A stretch of DNA of 64,000 nt from an uncultured Lachnospiraceae bacterium (GTDB lineage: Bacteria > Bacillota > Clostridia > Lachnospirales > Lachnospiraceae). Shown here one piece after another: positions 49,975 through 59,323 of this stretch. A program made the translations under genes and the position numbers. The notes beneath the pieces are model-generated. The model saw nothing but the letters and a program-made list of their open reading frames with translations, did not search any database and had not been told where the DNA came from. Every line of letters starts with the position of its first letter. Position 1 is the stretch's first letter. The stretch is taken from contig CABUAW010000002.1 of the NCBI GenBank assembly GCA_902489645.1, forward strand, positions 1 through 64,000, read 5' to 3'.

Positions 49975-52821
49975 CTACTGACGATAAATATTCAGTGTAT
50001 ATGTCGTCTGATTGCCGTTTCCTGCCTGGCAAACAACTTTGATGATATTGCTGCCGGATTTCAGTTCGTGATATCCTGCGCCGGAAACAATCGTACCGTA
50101 GCTGCTGACCGGTGTTGCCGAAATATTAATTGAAGCTTCTCTCGTTACGGCTGTATAATCCAGTTTATTATACGTAAATGTCTGGTTGAAGCCGATAGCG
50201 CCGTTATTAATGCTCAGAGACTTAATATAGCTGTTCGGATTTCCTGTAACGGCTGGAATGGCCGCCGCACTTTCCGGCATATTTTCATAGACAGGAATGA
50301 TAAAGGTAATCGCACTGTCAAGAACTCCCAGACTCTTATAGGTACTGTAACGGCTGGAGCTTTCGGAACAAGGCGCCTGTATATTGCCCATATACTGATG
50401 GTCAAAGTACGGTGTATTGACAACGTTGAACTTCTGGAAATAATCCGTATTCTGTCCCACATTGATATAGGAACCGGCCAGGAATTCCGCACCGCCGACA
50501 ATCGAAAGCCATGGGCTTGTCCACGGACGCCGCCATGTTCCGGTCTGGGACGCATAGGCGATACCGTTTTGTACCGCATTTCCTTCGCTGCTGGCATATG
50601 CGCCGATATTAAAGAAGTTATAATATCCATAGCTTCCGTTAGCCGCCGAGCTTCCGCCGCCGACCTCCTGGCGCACTCTGGAGGCCAGGAAATACGGACT
50701 TGCTCCGGAAATCTGTCCGGCTTCCATAAATGTATCTACATATGTGTAGTATTTTCCATTATAGTTATAACCGTTGCCATCCGCCATAAATGTGCCGCTC
50801 AAAATTCCCGCAGTCACACTCCGGCTCTGCGACGACTCATAGGACTGGGTCTCAAACATGAAAATCTGCTGTTCATCCAGGAAATTTCTCGGGTCCATAT
50901 AATAAGCAATCAATTCTCTGGAAGCGCCCTTCCAATAAGCGCCGTCCTTATTAACGTAAGTATCGGTCGCCCAGTCATAATCTCCAGGCGCCGTAGACAG
51001 CCATGAGAACGGTGTTGTTGAGGATACATATACCATAGAACGGTTACCGCTGTTCTCCTGGTCCACCGCATAGCTGAAATCAATGCCCGTATACTTGGCA
51101 ACAAAGCTCCAGTTCGGATGCTGTGCATGCAGATGTCTCAACGCATTTTTATAACTTTCAGGGAAGGCCGCAAGCTGCTCTTCAAATTCAGCATCCGTAG
51201 GTCCCTCGTAAGGTGTGTCATTGGTACCGGCAACCCTTACATATTCCTTACTCATATAACCTTCTTTTAATACGCCGTTCACAACGCAGGAAACCTTGTA
51301 CCAGTCGCCCTCTTCACCCAGAATATTTACCTGGGTTCCAAGGTATACAAGTCCCTGAGTGGCGTAATTCGTTCCCGGTCCGGTACGGAAATTTAAGCCG
51401 TCCGCCGTCGTAATTCCCGATTGTCCGGCCACGCTGGTGTTGTTGTTATTATTATTGTTGTTATTATTATTGTTATTATTGTTGTTATTATTATCGGCAA
51501 TTGTAATAAACTCGGAAGAAACATAACCTTCACGGGTTGTTCCGTTCACAACGCAGGACACCTTATACCAGGAGCCTTCCTCGCCGATAACCGTAACCGA
51601 CGCATTCTGGTAAATCATACCGATGACCGAATGGCTTGTTCCCGCTCCGGTACGGACATTCAATGCGTCCGCATTGACAACGCCGTTTTTCTTTTCATAA
51701 GACGGTACCGTACTCGTATTGCCGCCGTTATTCGGCTCACTGTTTCCACCGTAATTATTTTCATTTGTTCGGGTAATATATTCCGCAGAAACATAACCGG
51801 TCGTCTCGCTGCCGTTGACCGTACATTTCACCTGATACCAGGAACCGGTCTGAGAAAGAATCTCTACCGAATCGTTCTTATGAATCAGACCAATGGCGCT
51901 GTGATTTGTTCCCGCCCCGGTACGGACATTCAGCGCGTCCGCATTGACAACGCCTTTGCCTGTGGTAACGGTCGTGTTGGTATTGCCGTTATTATTGGTG
52001 TTATTATTATCGGACGTCTTTGAAATATACTCGGCGTAAACATAACCTTCCTGAGTGCTGCCGCTGACAGAACATCTTACTTTGAACCATGAACCCTCCT
52101 GGGCCAGGATTTCCACCGATTCATTCTGACGGATAACTCCCAGAACGGCGTCTCCTGTGCTGGCGCCGGAACGCACATTTAAGGCATCCACATTGACAAC
52201 GCCTGTTCCGATGGCCGCCGCATTGCTGCCGTTATTATTGGTGTTATTATTCGTGTTATTATTATTCGTATTCGTGTTTGTATTGCCTGAATCGCCGTCC
52301 ATCTGGACGTACTGGCTATGTACATATCCGGTCTGGATTGTTCCGTCCATCTGGCAGGTCACCTTATACCATTCGCCATGCACAGAAATGACTGTCAGGC
52401 GCGTTCCCTGAGCCACACTGCCCATACGGGAAAAATTCGTTCCTGCCCCTGTGCGGACATTCAGCCAGTCGGCCGTAATCGTTCCCGCGGAACTGGCCGG
52501 CCGTGTCGGTGTATCTGAAACAACGTTGGAGATAAAATCACCCCGAACATATCCCGAAGCTGCCCCGGACACCTTGTACCATGTATACCCATCCGAGCCC
52601 TGCACTGTTTCCAGTATGTTGAGCGTCTGTCCCTGTGTCACCGTCCCCACACGTGAATAACCTGTACCGGCACCGGAACGGACATTCAATGCATCTGCGT
52701 TGACAGTTCCCGTCGTGGCTGCATTTGCTTCCAGCGGAGCAATTCCCGCACCGCAGGAAAGAACCATCGAGGCCACCAACGCATAGACAAGACTCTTATT
52801 AAAGCCTTTGAACTTCTTCAT
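49975..52821 (-). CDS. secreted six-SH3 N-acetylglucosaminidase (autolysin-like)
   Basis: A 948-residue exported enzyme. Signal peptide residues 1-34 end at ANA. Six bacterial SH3 repeats (each about 60 residues, core DALNVRSGAGT...WYKV...GYV) are separated by Asn-rich linkers, one a run of 18 Asn. Residues about 555-835 form a glucosaminidase domain (QHPNWSFVAKYTGIDF, FLDEQQIFMFETQSY, FLASRVRQEVGGG, YGYYNFFNIGAYASSEGN), cutting peptidoglycan or a related glycan. A C-terminal cadherin-like beta-sandwich (YIKSLSINNGAIG...) ends in YTLNIYRQ. Three 11-bp repeats matching the WalR box lie in its 5' region. GGGAGG precedes the ATG. Confidence 0.88.
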   Translation of the reverse strand: MKKFKGFNKSLVYALVASMVLSCGAGIAPLEANAATTGTVNADALNVRSGAGTGYSRVGTVTQGQTLNILETVQGSDGYTWYKVSGAASGYVRGDFISNVVSDTPTRPASSAGTITADWLNVRTGAGTNFSRMGSVAQGTRLTVISVHGEWYKVTCQMDGTIQTGYVHSQYVQMDGDSGNTNTNTNNNNTNNNTNNNGSNAAAIGTGVVNVDALNVRSGASTGDAVLGVIRQNESVEILAQEGSWFKVRCSVSGSTQEGYVYAEYISKTSDNNNTNNNGNTNTTVTTGKGVVNADALNVRTGAGTNHSAIGLIHKNDSVEILSQTGSWYQVKCTVNGSETTGYVSAEYITRTNENNYGGNSEPNNGGNTSTVPSYEKKNGVVNADALNVRTGAGTSHSVIGMIYQNASVTVIGEEGSWYKVSCVVNGTTREGYVSSEFITIADNNNNNNNNNNNNNNNNNNTSVAGQSGITTADGLNFRTGPGTNYATQGLVYLGTQVNILGEEGDWYKVSCVVNGVLKEGYMSKEYVRVAGTNDTPYEGPTDAEFEEQLAAFPESYKNALRHLHAQHPNWSFVAKYTGIDFSYAVDQENSGNRSMVYVSSTTPFSWLSTAPGDYDWATDTYVNKDGAYWKGASRELIAYYMDPRNFLDEQQIFMFETQSYESSQSRSVTAGILSGTFMADGNGYNYNGKYYTYVDTFMEAGQISGASPYFLASRVRQEVGGGSSAANGSYGYYNFFNIGAYASSEGNAVQNGIAYASQTGTWRRPWTSPWLSIVGGAEFLAGSYINVGQNTDYFQKFNVVNTPYFDHQYMGNIQAPCSESSSRYSTYKSLGVLDSAITFIIPVYENMPESAAAIPAVTGNPNSYIKSLSINNGAIGFNQTFTYNKLDYTAVTREASINISATPVSSYGTIVSGAGYHELKSGSNIIKVVCQAGNGNQTTYTLNIYRQ
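51439..51492 (-). repeat. trinucleotide tract coding 18 Asn
   Basis: A 54-base run of AAT and AAC codons in the last inter-SH3 linker of the glucosaminidase gene. Mixed codons reduce slippage, but length change in steps of three bases is plausible. Confidence 0.9.
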
Positions 52822-52837
52822 AATGTCCTCCCTGTTG

Positions 52838-52870
52838 ATTTATTACAAATCTATTACATATTTACTACAA
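52838..52870 (-). promoter_or_regulatory. three tandem 11-bp repeats, candidate WalR (YycF) box
   Basis: Read on the minus strand the units contain TGTAGT, TGTAAT and TGTAAT at exact 11-base period (52864-52869, 52853-52858, 52842-52847). The last two give TGTAAT-N5-TGTAAT, a full match to TGTWAH-N5-TGTWAH. The repeats overlap the expected transcription start of the autolysin gene. Confidence 0.6.
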
Positions 52871-52898
52871 TTATGGCATAAATGATGTAAATAATCAA
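52870..52898 (-). promoter_or_regulatory. promoter of the autolysin/surface-protein operon
   Basis: Minus strand: -35 TTGATT (52893-52898), 17-base spacer, -10 CATAAT (52870-52875), immediately followed by the 11-bp repeats. Confidence 0.55.
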
Positions 52899-53038
52899 CT
52901 GTTTTTCGCATTTTTTATTAAAAAACATGGCTTAAAAGTATTAAATTCCCCCACTTTACCCCCCTATTTATCGAAAACCACATAAAAAACACATATTTAA
53001 ATCGTATCCTGTTTTTATAAAATCAAGGAGGAAGAAAC

Positions 53039-54868
53039 ATGGTTCCAATAAAAAAACAATTACGTATCGGCGGTATGACCTGCGTCAACTGTCAAAACAA
53101 AATCGAAAAGACACTGCGAAACACCGCCGGTATACAAAAGGCCTCCGTCAGCTATACCAGGGCGACCGCAGACATTATCTACGATGCGGAGGTTATTTCT
53201 CTTAAAGATATCTGTAAAATTATTGAAAAGCTGGATTACCAGGTATTACCAGAAAACGCGCCTCAAAAAACAGACATTCCCCGTGCAATCTATTACCTGA
53301 TTCTTATTCTGGCCCTCTACGCCATACTCCGCTGTACGGGTGTTTTAAACCTTCTTGCTCCCAGTCAGTTGGCCGACACAAAAATGAGCTACGGGATGCT
53401 GTTCATCATCGGTCTGACCACATCGGTACACTGTATTGCCATGTGCGGAGGCATCAATCTTTCTCAATGCCTTCCCTCGGGACGCACGGTAAACAGCGGC
53501 ACACTTTCTACCTTTACGCCCTCCATCCTGTATAACCTCGGGCGTGTGATTTCCTATACCTTCATCGGTTTTATTCTGGGCGGTATGGGCATGCTTTTAG
53601 GCAGCGGTTCCGGCGTTGGCCTTTCATCATTTCTGCAGGGTATTTTAAAGTTGATTGCCGGAATATTTATGATTATCTCCGGTATGAATATGCTGAACAT
53701 TTTCCCCGGACTGCGGCGGTTTACGCTGCGCCTGCCAAGGCTCCCCATATTAAATATCGGCGGTAAAATCCAAGGTTCCAGCGGCCCTCTGATTACCGGG
53801 CTGCTGAATGGCCTGATGCCCTGCGGCCCCCTTCAATCCATGCAGATTGTCGCTCTGGCTTCCGCCAATCCGTTTCTCGGCGCCTTTTCCATGCTGTCAT
53901 TCAGCCTGGGTACCGTGCCGCTGATGCTCTGTCTTGGCTCTATTGTATCGGCCCTCGGGAAAAAATTCTCGGAAAAAGTCATGCGCATTGGTTCGGTGCT
54001 GGTGGTTGTCCTCGGTCTTGCCATGGTTTCACAGGGGAATAGCCTCATCGGTTTCATCCCTTCCTTTCCCGGAACAACAGCCGCTCCGGCCCAGGAAGAA
54101 TCCGCCGAAATCATCGACGGCACACAAATCGTCGAAAGCACGCTCACCCTTGGCCGGTATCCGAATATAACCGTCCAGGCTGGCGTTCCGGTAAAATGGA
54201 TAATCAATGCTCCATCCGGCAGTATCAACGCCTGCAATCATAAAATGCTTATTCCTGATTTCGGCATTGAATACACCTTCCAGGAGGGAGAAAATGTTAT
54301 TGAATTTACGCCGACCGAAACGGGAACTATCCAATATACATGTTGGATGGGTATGATTCATGGAAATATTTTTGTGACGGACAAAAATACGGATTCCGGA
54401 ACGGACACTACCGCTTCCGACGTCCCTGTACCGGCCGGATACCAGATTCCTTCCGAAGCTCTGGCTTTGCCGGAAATGCTCACCGCTCCCGACGGCAGCA
54501 GCTCTCCTTATATCAATATCCGGCTGACGGAAAATGGTTTCGAACCCGCCATTGTTGTCGTAGAAGCAGGCTCCCAGGTACTCTGGGCGATTCAAAACGA
54601 CCTGGGCGAAGCGGCCGCTTTACTGATTCCTGACTACTCGACAAAGCTATCGCTCTCTGCCGGAGAAAACGCTTTTTACCTCTATCCGCAGCAAAGTTTT
54701 GAAGTTTCCACCGGCGACCATGCCTTCTACGCTTATGTAAAGGTTGTAGACGATATTAAAAATATAGATGAATCGGCCATCCGCAGCGAGGTCGAGCAAT
54801 TTGAAACGCTGATTTATCCGGACAGCATTTTCAATACTGCAGCTTCCGGCGGTTCCTGCTGTCAATAA
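53039..54868 (+). CDS. HMA/TauE-SafE/cupredoxin fusion, probable copper-handling membrane protein
   Basis: A 609-residue membrane protein. Residues 1-75 form a heavy-metal-associated domain with GMTCVNC (Cys15, Cys18). Residues 80-350 hold about seven to eight membrane segments of the TauE/SafE or DsbD-like type (TSVHCIAMCGGINLSQC, LLNGLMPCGPLQSMQI). Two cupredoxin-like domains follow: the first has a Cys/His/Met set (NACNHKM, YTCWMGMIHG) suited to copper, the second (500-580) lacks such residues. The protein ends GGSCCQ. Copper delivery or efflux is likely but not proven. AAGGAGG precedes the ATG. A two-component system follows 66 bases downstream. Confidence 0.8.
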   Translation: MVPIKKQLRIGGMTCVNCQNKIEKTLRNTAGIQKASVSYTRATADIIYDAEVISLKDICKIIEKLDYQVLPENAPQKTDIPRAIYYLILILALYAILRCTGVLNLLAPSQLADTKMSYGMLFIIGLTTSVHCIAMCGGINLSQCLPSGRTVNSGTLSTFTPSILYNLGRVISYTFIGFILGGMGMLLGSGSGVGLSSFLQGILKLIAGIFMIISGMNMLNIFPGLRRFTLRLPRLPILNIGGKIQGSSGPLITGLLNGLMPCGPLQSMQIVALASANPFLGAFSMLSFSLGTVPLMLCLGSIVSALGKKFSEKVMRIGSVLVVVLGLAMVSQGNSLIGFIPSFPGTTAAPAQEESAEIIDGTQIVESTLTLGRYPNITVQAGVPVKWIINAPSGSINACNHKMLIPDFGIEYTFQEGENVIEFTPTETGTIQYTCWMGMIHGNIFVTDKNTDSGTDTTASDVPVPAGYQIPSEALALPEMLTAPDGSSSPYINIRLTENGFEPAIVVVEAGSQVLWAIQNDLGEAAALLIPDYSTKLSLSAGENAFYLYPQQSFEVSTGDHAFYAYVKVVDDIKNIDESAIRSEVEQFETLIYPDSIFNTAASGGSCCQ

Positions 54869-54934
54869 TTTCCCCGGAATTTTAATTGACATCCCGGTTT
54901 CAGGCCACTATCATAAAAAACAGGAGGGATTCAA

Positions 54935-55639
54935 ATGGAGCCAATAAAAAACATATTAGTCGTCGATGATGAGAAAATGCTCCTGGACGCGGTGGCCTCT
55001 TACCTGGAAAGCAAGGGTTTTTGCGTCTTTACCGCAGAGACAGGCGCCGGGGCCCTTCATATCCTCGAACACCAAAATATTTCCTTCGTCATACTCGATT
55101 TAATGCTGCCGGATATACCCGGTGAAAAAATCTGTGAGAAAATCCGCAGGGAATCCCGGATTCCCGTCATCATGCTCACGGCGAAAACCGAGGAAGAAGA
55201 TATTCTGAACGGCCTTCGCATCGGCGCCGATGATTATATGACCAAGCCCTTTAGTCTGAAAGAATTGCATGCCCGGGTTGAAGCCATTTCGCGCCGGGCC
55301 TCCGACGACCTCAAGCCTCTGGCAGAAAAAATTCAGTGGAACGACGGCGCTCTGGAAATTAATTTCCAGCAAAAAATAGTAAAAAAACACGGCCGGGTTA
55401 TCGGCCTGACGCCCATTGAATGGAATATTCTCAGCGCCTTTTTCAAATATCCGAAAAAGGTGTTTACCCGGGAGGATTTAATTTCCATCGCTTTTGATAT
55501 GGGCTTTGACGGTTATGACCGGGTCATTGACACCCATATTAAAAATATCCGTAAAAAACTGGAAGACAACCCCAAACAGCCGGTCTATATTCAGACGGTT
55601 CACGGCCTGGGTTATCGGCTTGGGGGTGATTCTTCTTGA
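54935..55639 (+). CDS. OmpR/PhoB-family response regulator
   Basis: A 234-residue regulator. The receiver domain has the acidic pair DD at 11-12, phosphoacceptor Asp55 in VILDLMLPD, Thr in IMLTAK and Lys in MTKPF. The C-terminal winged helix ends HIKNIRKKLEDNP...TVHGLGYRL. It is paired with the histidine kinase next to it (start overlaps the stop) and probably controls the adjacent metal-handling gene. CAGGAGGG precedes the ATG. Confidence 0.95.
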   Translation: MEPIKNILVVDDEKMLLDAVASYLESKGFCVFTAETGAGALHILEHQNISFVILDLMLPDIPGEKICEKIRRESRIPVIMLTAKTEEEDILNGLRIGADDYMTKPFSLKELHARVEAISRRASDDLKPLAEKIQWNDGALEINFQQKIVKKHGRVIGLTPIEWNILSAFFKYPKKVFTREDLISIAFDMGFDGYDRVIDTHIKNIRKKLEDNPKQPVYIQTVHGLGYRLGGDSS

Positions 55640-57030
55640 AACAAAAGCTAAGTACCCAGTTTTCCGTCGGCTTTGCCTTAATTGTCCTCGTTACCGTGGC
55701 GTTAATCAGTCTGGCCGCCAATTTTTTCATCAGCCGACAGTTTCAAAAATATGTGGAGGAGCAGCAAAAAGCCTTCTCCGACGGACTTGCGGAGGCGCTT
55801 TCCGACCAGTACGACGCTTCCAATGACCAATGGAATCTGGATTATATTCATGGTTTCGGCATGTATGCCCTGAATGACGGTTACATCATCAAGCTCTATG
55901 ATAATGAACATTCCGTTGTGTGGGACGCCGAAAACCACGATATGACCCTCTGTCATCAGGTCATGAATACCATTATCCAACGTATGGAAACACAGAAACC
56001 TAAGGTAAAGGGAACCTTCGTCACCCATTGCTATGATTTGAGCCAGAATGGCAGCCCTGTCGGCCATGCCGATATCAGCTATTACAGTCCGTATTATTTT
56101 AATGAAAATGATTTCCGGTTTATCGATGCATTAAACCGCATTTTACTTGTCATCGGCCTTCTCTCCCTCATCGGCGCCATCATTGCCGGTTTTATGCTGG
56201 CCCGGCGGATTTCCCGTCCCATTTCCAGGGTCACGGAGCTTACCCGTGAAATATCCGGCGGCAACTATGATATCCGGTTTGAATCCGGCGCAGGTACAAA
56301 GGAGCTGGAGGCGCTGGCCGCTGCTGTCAACCAAATGGCCGAGACATTGGGGAAACAGGAGAATCTGCGCAAACGTCTGACGACGGATATGGCTCATGAG
56401 CTGAGGACGCCCCTCGCCAATGTGTCTTCCCATTTAGAAGCGATTATCGAGGGTGTCTGGGAACCCACGCCGGAGCGTCTGCAAAGCTGTTACGATGAAA
56501 TTACCCGTCTCTCCGCCACTATTTCCGATTTGGAAAAACTGCGGCAGATAGAAAACGAAAATTTAAAACTGATAAAGGAACCCGTTGACCTGTTCGAATT
56601 GGCACAGGACGTCCGTACCTCTTTTGAAAAAGAGCTTCAAATGAAACATCTGAATTGTTTCGTTGAAGGAGACTCCTGCATAATTTCCGGTGATAAGCGC
56701 CGATTGTATCAAATTATTTTTAATCTCCTGTCAAATGCCGTCAAATACTCCTGCGACGGCAGGGATATCCATATTCGGATAACCGAAGCCCCGGAATCGG
56801 CCATCCTCACGGTGGAGGACGACGGAATAGGAATTCCGCCCGAAGAGCTTCAACTCATATTTGAACGTTTTTACCGGACGGACCGCTCCCGAAACCGCAA
56901 AACCGGCGGCAGCGGTATCGGGCTTACCATCGTCAAGTCTCTTGTCCAGGCCCACGGCGGCACTGTCCGGGCCGAAAACAAAGAGACGCGGGGCAGCCGC
57001 TTCATCGTCACCCTGCCAAAAAACGGATAA
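55636..57030 (+). CDS. membrane sensor histidine kinase
   Basis: A 464-residue kinase. Membrane helices at about residues 11-34 and 167-188 bracket an extracytoplasmic sensor domain of about 130 residues. A HAMP region (RRISRPISRVTELTREISGG) follows, then the HisKA helix with phosphoacceptor His254 in DMAHELRTPLANV, N-box QIIFNLLSNAVKY, G1 VEDDGIGIP and G2 GGSGIGLTIVKSL. The start is TTG overlapping the regulator stop as TTGA, with GGGGGTGA upstream. The signal is unknown; the neighbour suggests a metal or envelope stress. Confidence 0.94.
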   Translation: MKQKLSTQFSVGFALIVLVTVALISLAANFFISRQFQKYVEEQQKAFSDGLAEALSDQYDASNDQWNLDYIHGFGMYALNDGYIIKLYDNEHSVVWDAENHDMTLCHQVMNTIIQRMETQKPKVKGTFVTHCYDLSQNGSPVGHADISYYSPYYFNENDFRFIDALNRILLVIGLLSLIGAIIAGFMLARRISRPISRVTELTREISGGNYDIRFESGAGTKELEALAAAVNQMAETLGKQENLRKRLTTDMAHELRTPLANVSSHLEAIIEGVWEPTPERLQSCYDEITRLSATISDLEKLRQIENENLKLIKEPVDLFELAQDVRTSFEKELQMKHLNCFVEGDSCIISGDKRRLYQIIFNLLSNAVKYSCDGRDIHIRITEAPESAILTVEDDGIGIPPEELQLIFERFYRTDRSRNRKTGGSGIGLTIVKSLVQAHGGTVRAENKETRGSRFIVTLPKNG

Positions 57031-57040
57031 AACAACAAAT

Positions 57041-57069
57041 GGCCTTCACTCCCCACGGGAGCGAAGGCC
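57041..57069. terminator. bidirectional terminator after the histidine kinase
   Basis: GGCCTTC-CTCCC pairs with GGGAG-GAAGGCC around a 3-base loop. T-rich stretches lie on both sides, so it serves the two-component operon and the convergent aldolase gene. Confidence 0.75.
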
Positions 57070-57094
57070 GCTTTGAATTTTATGAAATGTTAAA

Positions 57095-57958
57095 TCAGGC
57101 TTTTCCAACGGAACCAAATAATTCCATCTTCTCAAGAACTGTCGCGCGGATGGCTTCAGCGCCCGGTTTTAATAATTTACGAGGGTCATAGCCCTTACCT
57201 TCAAGGTCTTTGCCTGCTTCAATATATTTACGTGTCGCGTCTGCAAATGCAAGCTGACATTCTGTATTTACATTGATTTTGGCAACGCCCAGAGAGATGG
57301 CTTTTTTAATCATATCATCCGGAATACCTGTGCCTCCGTGAAGTACGAGCGGCAAATCGCCTGTCAGCTGCTGAACGGCGTCCAGAGTCTCAAAACTTAA
57401 TCCCTTCCAGTTTGCCGGATATTTTCCGTGGATATTACCGATACCGGCCGCAAGCATATCTACGCCCAAATCGGCAATCATCTTACATTCCTTCGGGTCG
57501 GCACATTCGCCGGCGCCGATAACGCCGTCCTCTTCACCGCCGATGGAACCAACTTCCGCTTCCAGAGACAGTCCCTTTTCACGGCAGATTTTTACAAGCT
57601 CTTTTGTCTTTTCGACATTTTCTTCGATTGGGTATTTGGAACCGTCGAACATAATTGAGGAAAATCCGGCTTCGATACATTTGAAGCAGCCTTCATAGGT
57701 TCCGTGGTCCAGATGAATCGCTACAGGAACGGTAATACCAAGTTCATCAATCATAGCGCTGGCCATGGCAGCCACTGTCTTAAATCCTGTCATGTACTTT
57801 CCGGCGCCCTCGGAAACACCAAGGATGACCGGAGATTTTGCTTCTTCGGCCGCCAGCAGAATTTCTTTCGTCCATTCCAGATTATTAATATTAAACTGAC
57901 CAACGGCATAATGACCGGCTACGGCTTTTTTTAACATTTCTTCTGCGGATACAAACAT
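57095..57958 (-). CDS. fba: class II fructose-bisphosphate aldolase
   Basis: A 287-residue zinc aldolase that splits fructose-1,6-bisphosphate into dihydroxyacetone phosphate and glyceraldehyde-3-phosphate. Motifs: AIHLDHGTYEGCFKCIEAGFSS with zinc His residues and the catalytic Asp, EAEVGSIGGEEDG, LVLHGGTGIPDDMIK and KINVNTECQLAFA. Length fits. GGAGGG lies seven bases before ATG at 57958. It has its own promoter overlapping the end of the DUF1934 gene. Confidence 0.95.
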   Translation of the reverse strand: MFVSAEEMLKKAVAGHYAVGQFNINNLEWTKEILLAAEEAKSPVILGVSEGAGKYMTGFKTVAAMASAMIDELGITVPVAIHLDHGTYEGCFKCIEAGFSSIMFDGSKYPIEENVEKTKELVKICREKGLSLEAEVGSIGGEEDGVIGAGECADPKECKMIADLGVDMLAAGIGNIHGKYPANWKGLSFETLDAVQQLTGDLPLVLHGGTGIPDDMIKKAISLGVAKINVNTECQLAFADATRKYIEAGKDLEGKGYDPRKLLKPGAEAIRATVLEKMELFGSVGKA

Positions 57959-58005
57959 TTCTAAACCCTCCATAATTTTCTTTGCTCGTTAACAGGTTAC
58001 TTAAA

Positions 58006-58034
58006 ATTTTACTCTTAAATGCGGAAAAAATCAA
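58006..58034 (-). promoter_or_regulatory. promoter of fba
   Basis: Minus strand: -35 TTGATT (58029-58034), 17-base spacer, -10 TAAAAT (58006-58011), directly against the stop of the upstream DUF1934 gene. Confidence 0.6.
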
Positions 58035-58475
58035 TTAAATACCGGAAAATCCATGTTCTTTCGCACGAACATTAATCTCAATCGTGCAGTCGGAGATAAA
58101 GCCCTCGTTAATTTCCAGAGCATATTCCGTCTGGGCATGGATATTCTTCTCCGTTTCCTCCAACGCCACGCTGAATGTATTAAAGCAGACTTCCATCATT
58201 CCGTAAGGCGTCCGGTATACAACCATATTTTTTGTATTCGCTTCAAATACCATATGCGCGCTATGAGAACCATGCTTGATTAAATCAATCCGATTCGGAG
58301 TCATCTTGAGGGTATTACTCATCTGTTCGCCGGTTTCGGGAATCATCTCATCATACAGAATATAGTGTTTCCCATTTCTGAAATAATAATTCCCCGTGGT
58401 AATCATCTCCGTCGCGCTATCCTCACCATATTCGTGCTGAATACCTTTAATTGATACGATTACTTTATCTGTCAT
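58035..58475 (-). CDS. DUF1934 (YwiB-like) beta-barrel protein
   Basis: A 146-residue soluble protein of the DUF1934 family (YwiB in Bacillus), a calycin-like barrel. It shows strand-rich sequence such as TGNYYFRNGKHYILYDE, PNRIDLIKHGSHSAHMVFE and PYGMMEVCFNT. Molecular role unknown. It follows murI by 29 bases and probably belongs to the ddl-murI transcript. Confidence 0.85.
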   Translation of the reverse strand: MTDKVIVSIKGIQHEYGEDSATEMITTGNYYFRNGKHYILYDEMIPETGEQMSNTLKMTPNRIDLIKHGSHSAHMVFEANTKNMVVYRTPYGMMEVCFNTFSVALEETEKNIHAQTEYALEINEGFISDCTIEINVRAKEHGFSGI

Positions 58476-58504
58476 TATGTATACCCATCCTTCATCAATC
58501 CTGA

Positions 58505-59311
58505 TTAATAGTTTTCAATCGGCACAAGCCGCGTCGGAACCAAATCCACCGGGAGAATCGAATTGGCAAAATTCGTAAACCGTTCCGCACCGTCACTGAC
58601 AAAAAAGTGATAGGAGGGCTCTCCGCTTTCCCGGTATATGCCCTCTTCTTTCAGCAGTTCCCGGAGACTGCAGGCCGTCTCATAGGCCGGATTCACCAAT
58701 GTAACCCCGTCGCCGACCAGCCGCCCGATGGTTTTTCGAAGCAGCGGATAATGGGTGCAGCCAAGCACGAGCGTATCCACCCCCGAATCCTGCAGCGATT
58801 TTAAATACCGTCTGGCCACCTCGTCCGTCACCGGGTCGTCGGTCCAGCCTTCCTCCACCAGGGACACAAACAGCGGACACGCCTTCTGGACCACCTGTAT
58901 TTCCGAATCATATTCATGGATAACCCTCGGATAAATACCGCTGCCAATCGTCCCCTCGGTTGCGATAATGCCTATGCGTTTATTCTTTGTCGCGTTGACC
59001 GCCGTCACCGCCCCCGGACGAACCACACCGATAATCGGTATATCCAGCTTTTCCTTCAAAACATCCAGCGCATAGGAGGTCGCCGTATTGCAGGCCACGA
59101 CAATGGCTTTCACCTGTTTTGTTTTCAAAAAATGAACAATCTGTTCCGAATAGTTAATAATTGTATCCCTGGACTTTGTTCCATAAGGCACCCGGGCCGT
59201 ATCGCCAAAATAGACAATATTTTCCGAAGGAAGCTGCCGGATAATTTCCCGCACCACGGTCAACCCGCCGACACCCGAATCAAAAACCCCAATCGGTGCA
59301 TCTATCTGCAT
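58505..59311 (-). CDS. murI: glutamate racemase
   Basis: A 268-residue cofactor-independent racemase that makes D-glutamate for peptidoglycan. The two catalytic Cys are visible in IVVACNTATSYALD and TLVLGCTHYPLL, with the N-terminal GVFDSGVGGLTVVRE and YFGDTARVPYG. AGGAGG precedes the ATG. It lies 12 bases after ddl, linking two steps of cell-wall precursor synthesis. Confidence 0.97.
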   Translation of the reverse strand: MQIDAPIGVFDSGVGGLTVVREIIRQLPSENIVYFGDTARVPYGTKSRDTIINYSEQIVHFLKTKQVKAIVVACNTATSYALDVLKEKLDIPIIGVVRPGAVTAVNATKNKRIGIIATEGTIGSGIYPRVIHEYDSEIQVVQKACPLFVSLVEEGWTDDPVTDEVARRYLKSLQDSGVDTLVLGCTHYPLLRKTIGRLVGDGVTLVNPAYETACSLRELLKEEGIYRESGEPSYHFFVSDGAERFTNFANSILPVDLVPTRLVPIENY

Positions 59312-59323
59312 CTTTCGGACCTC

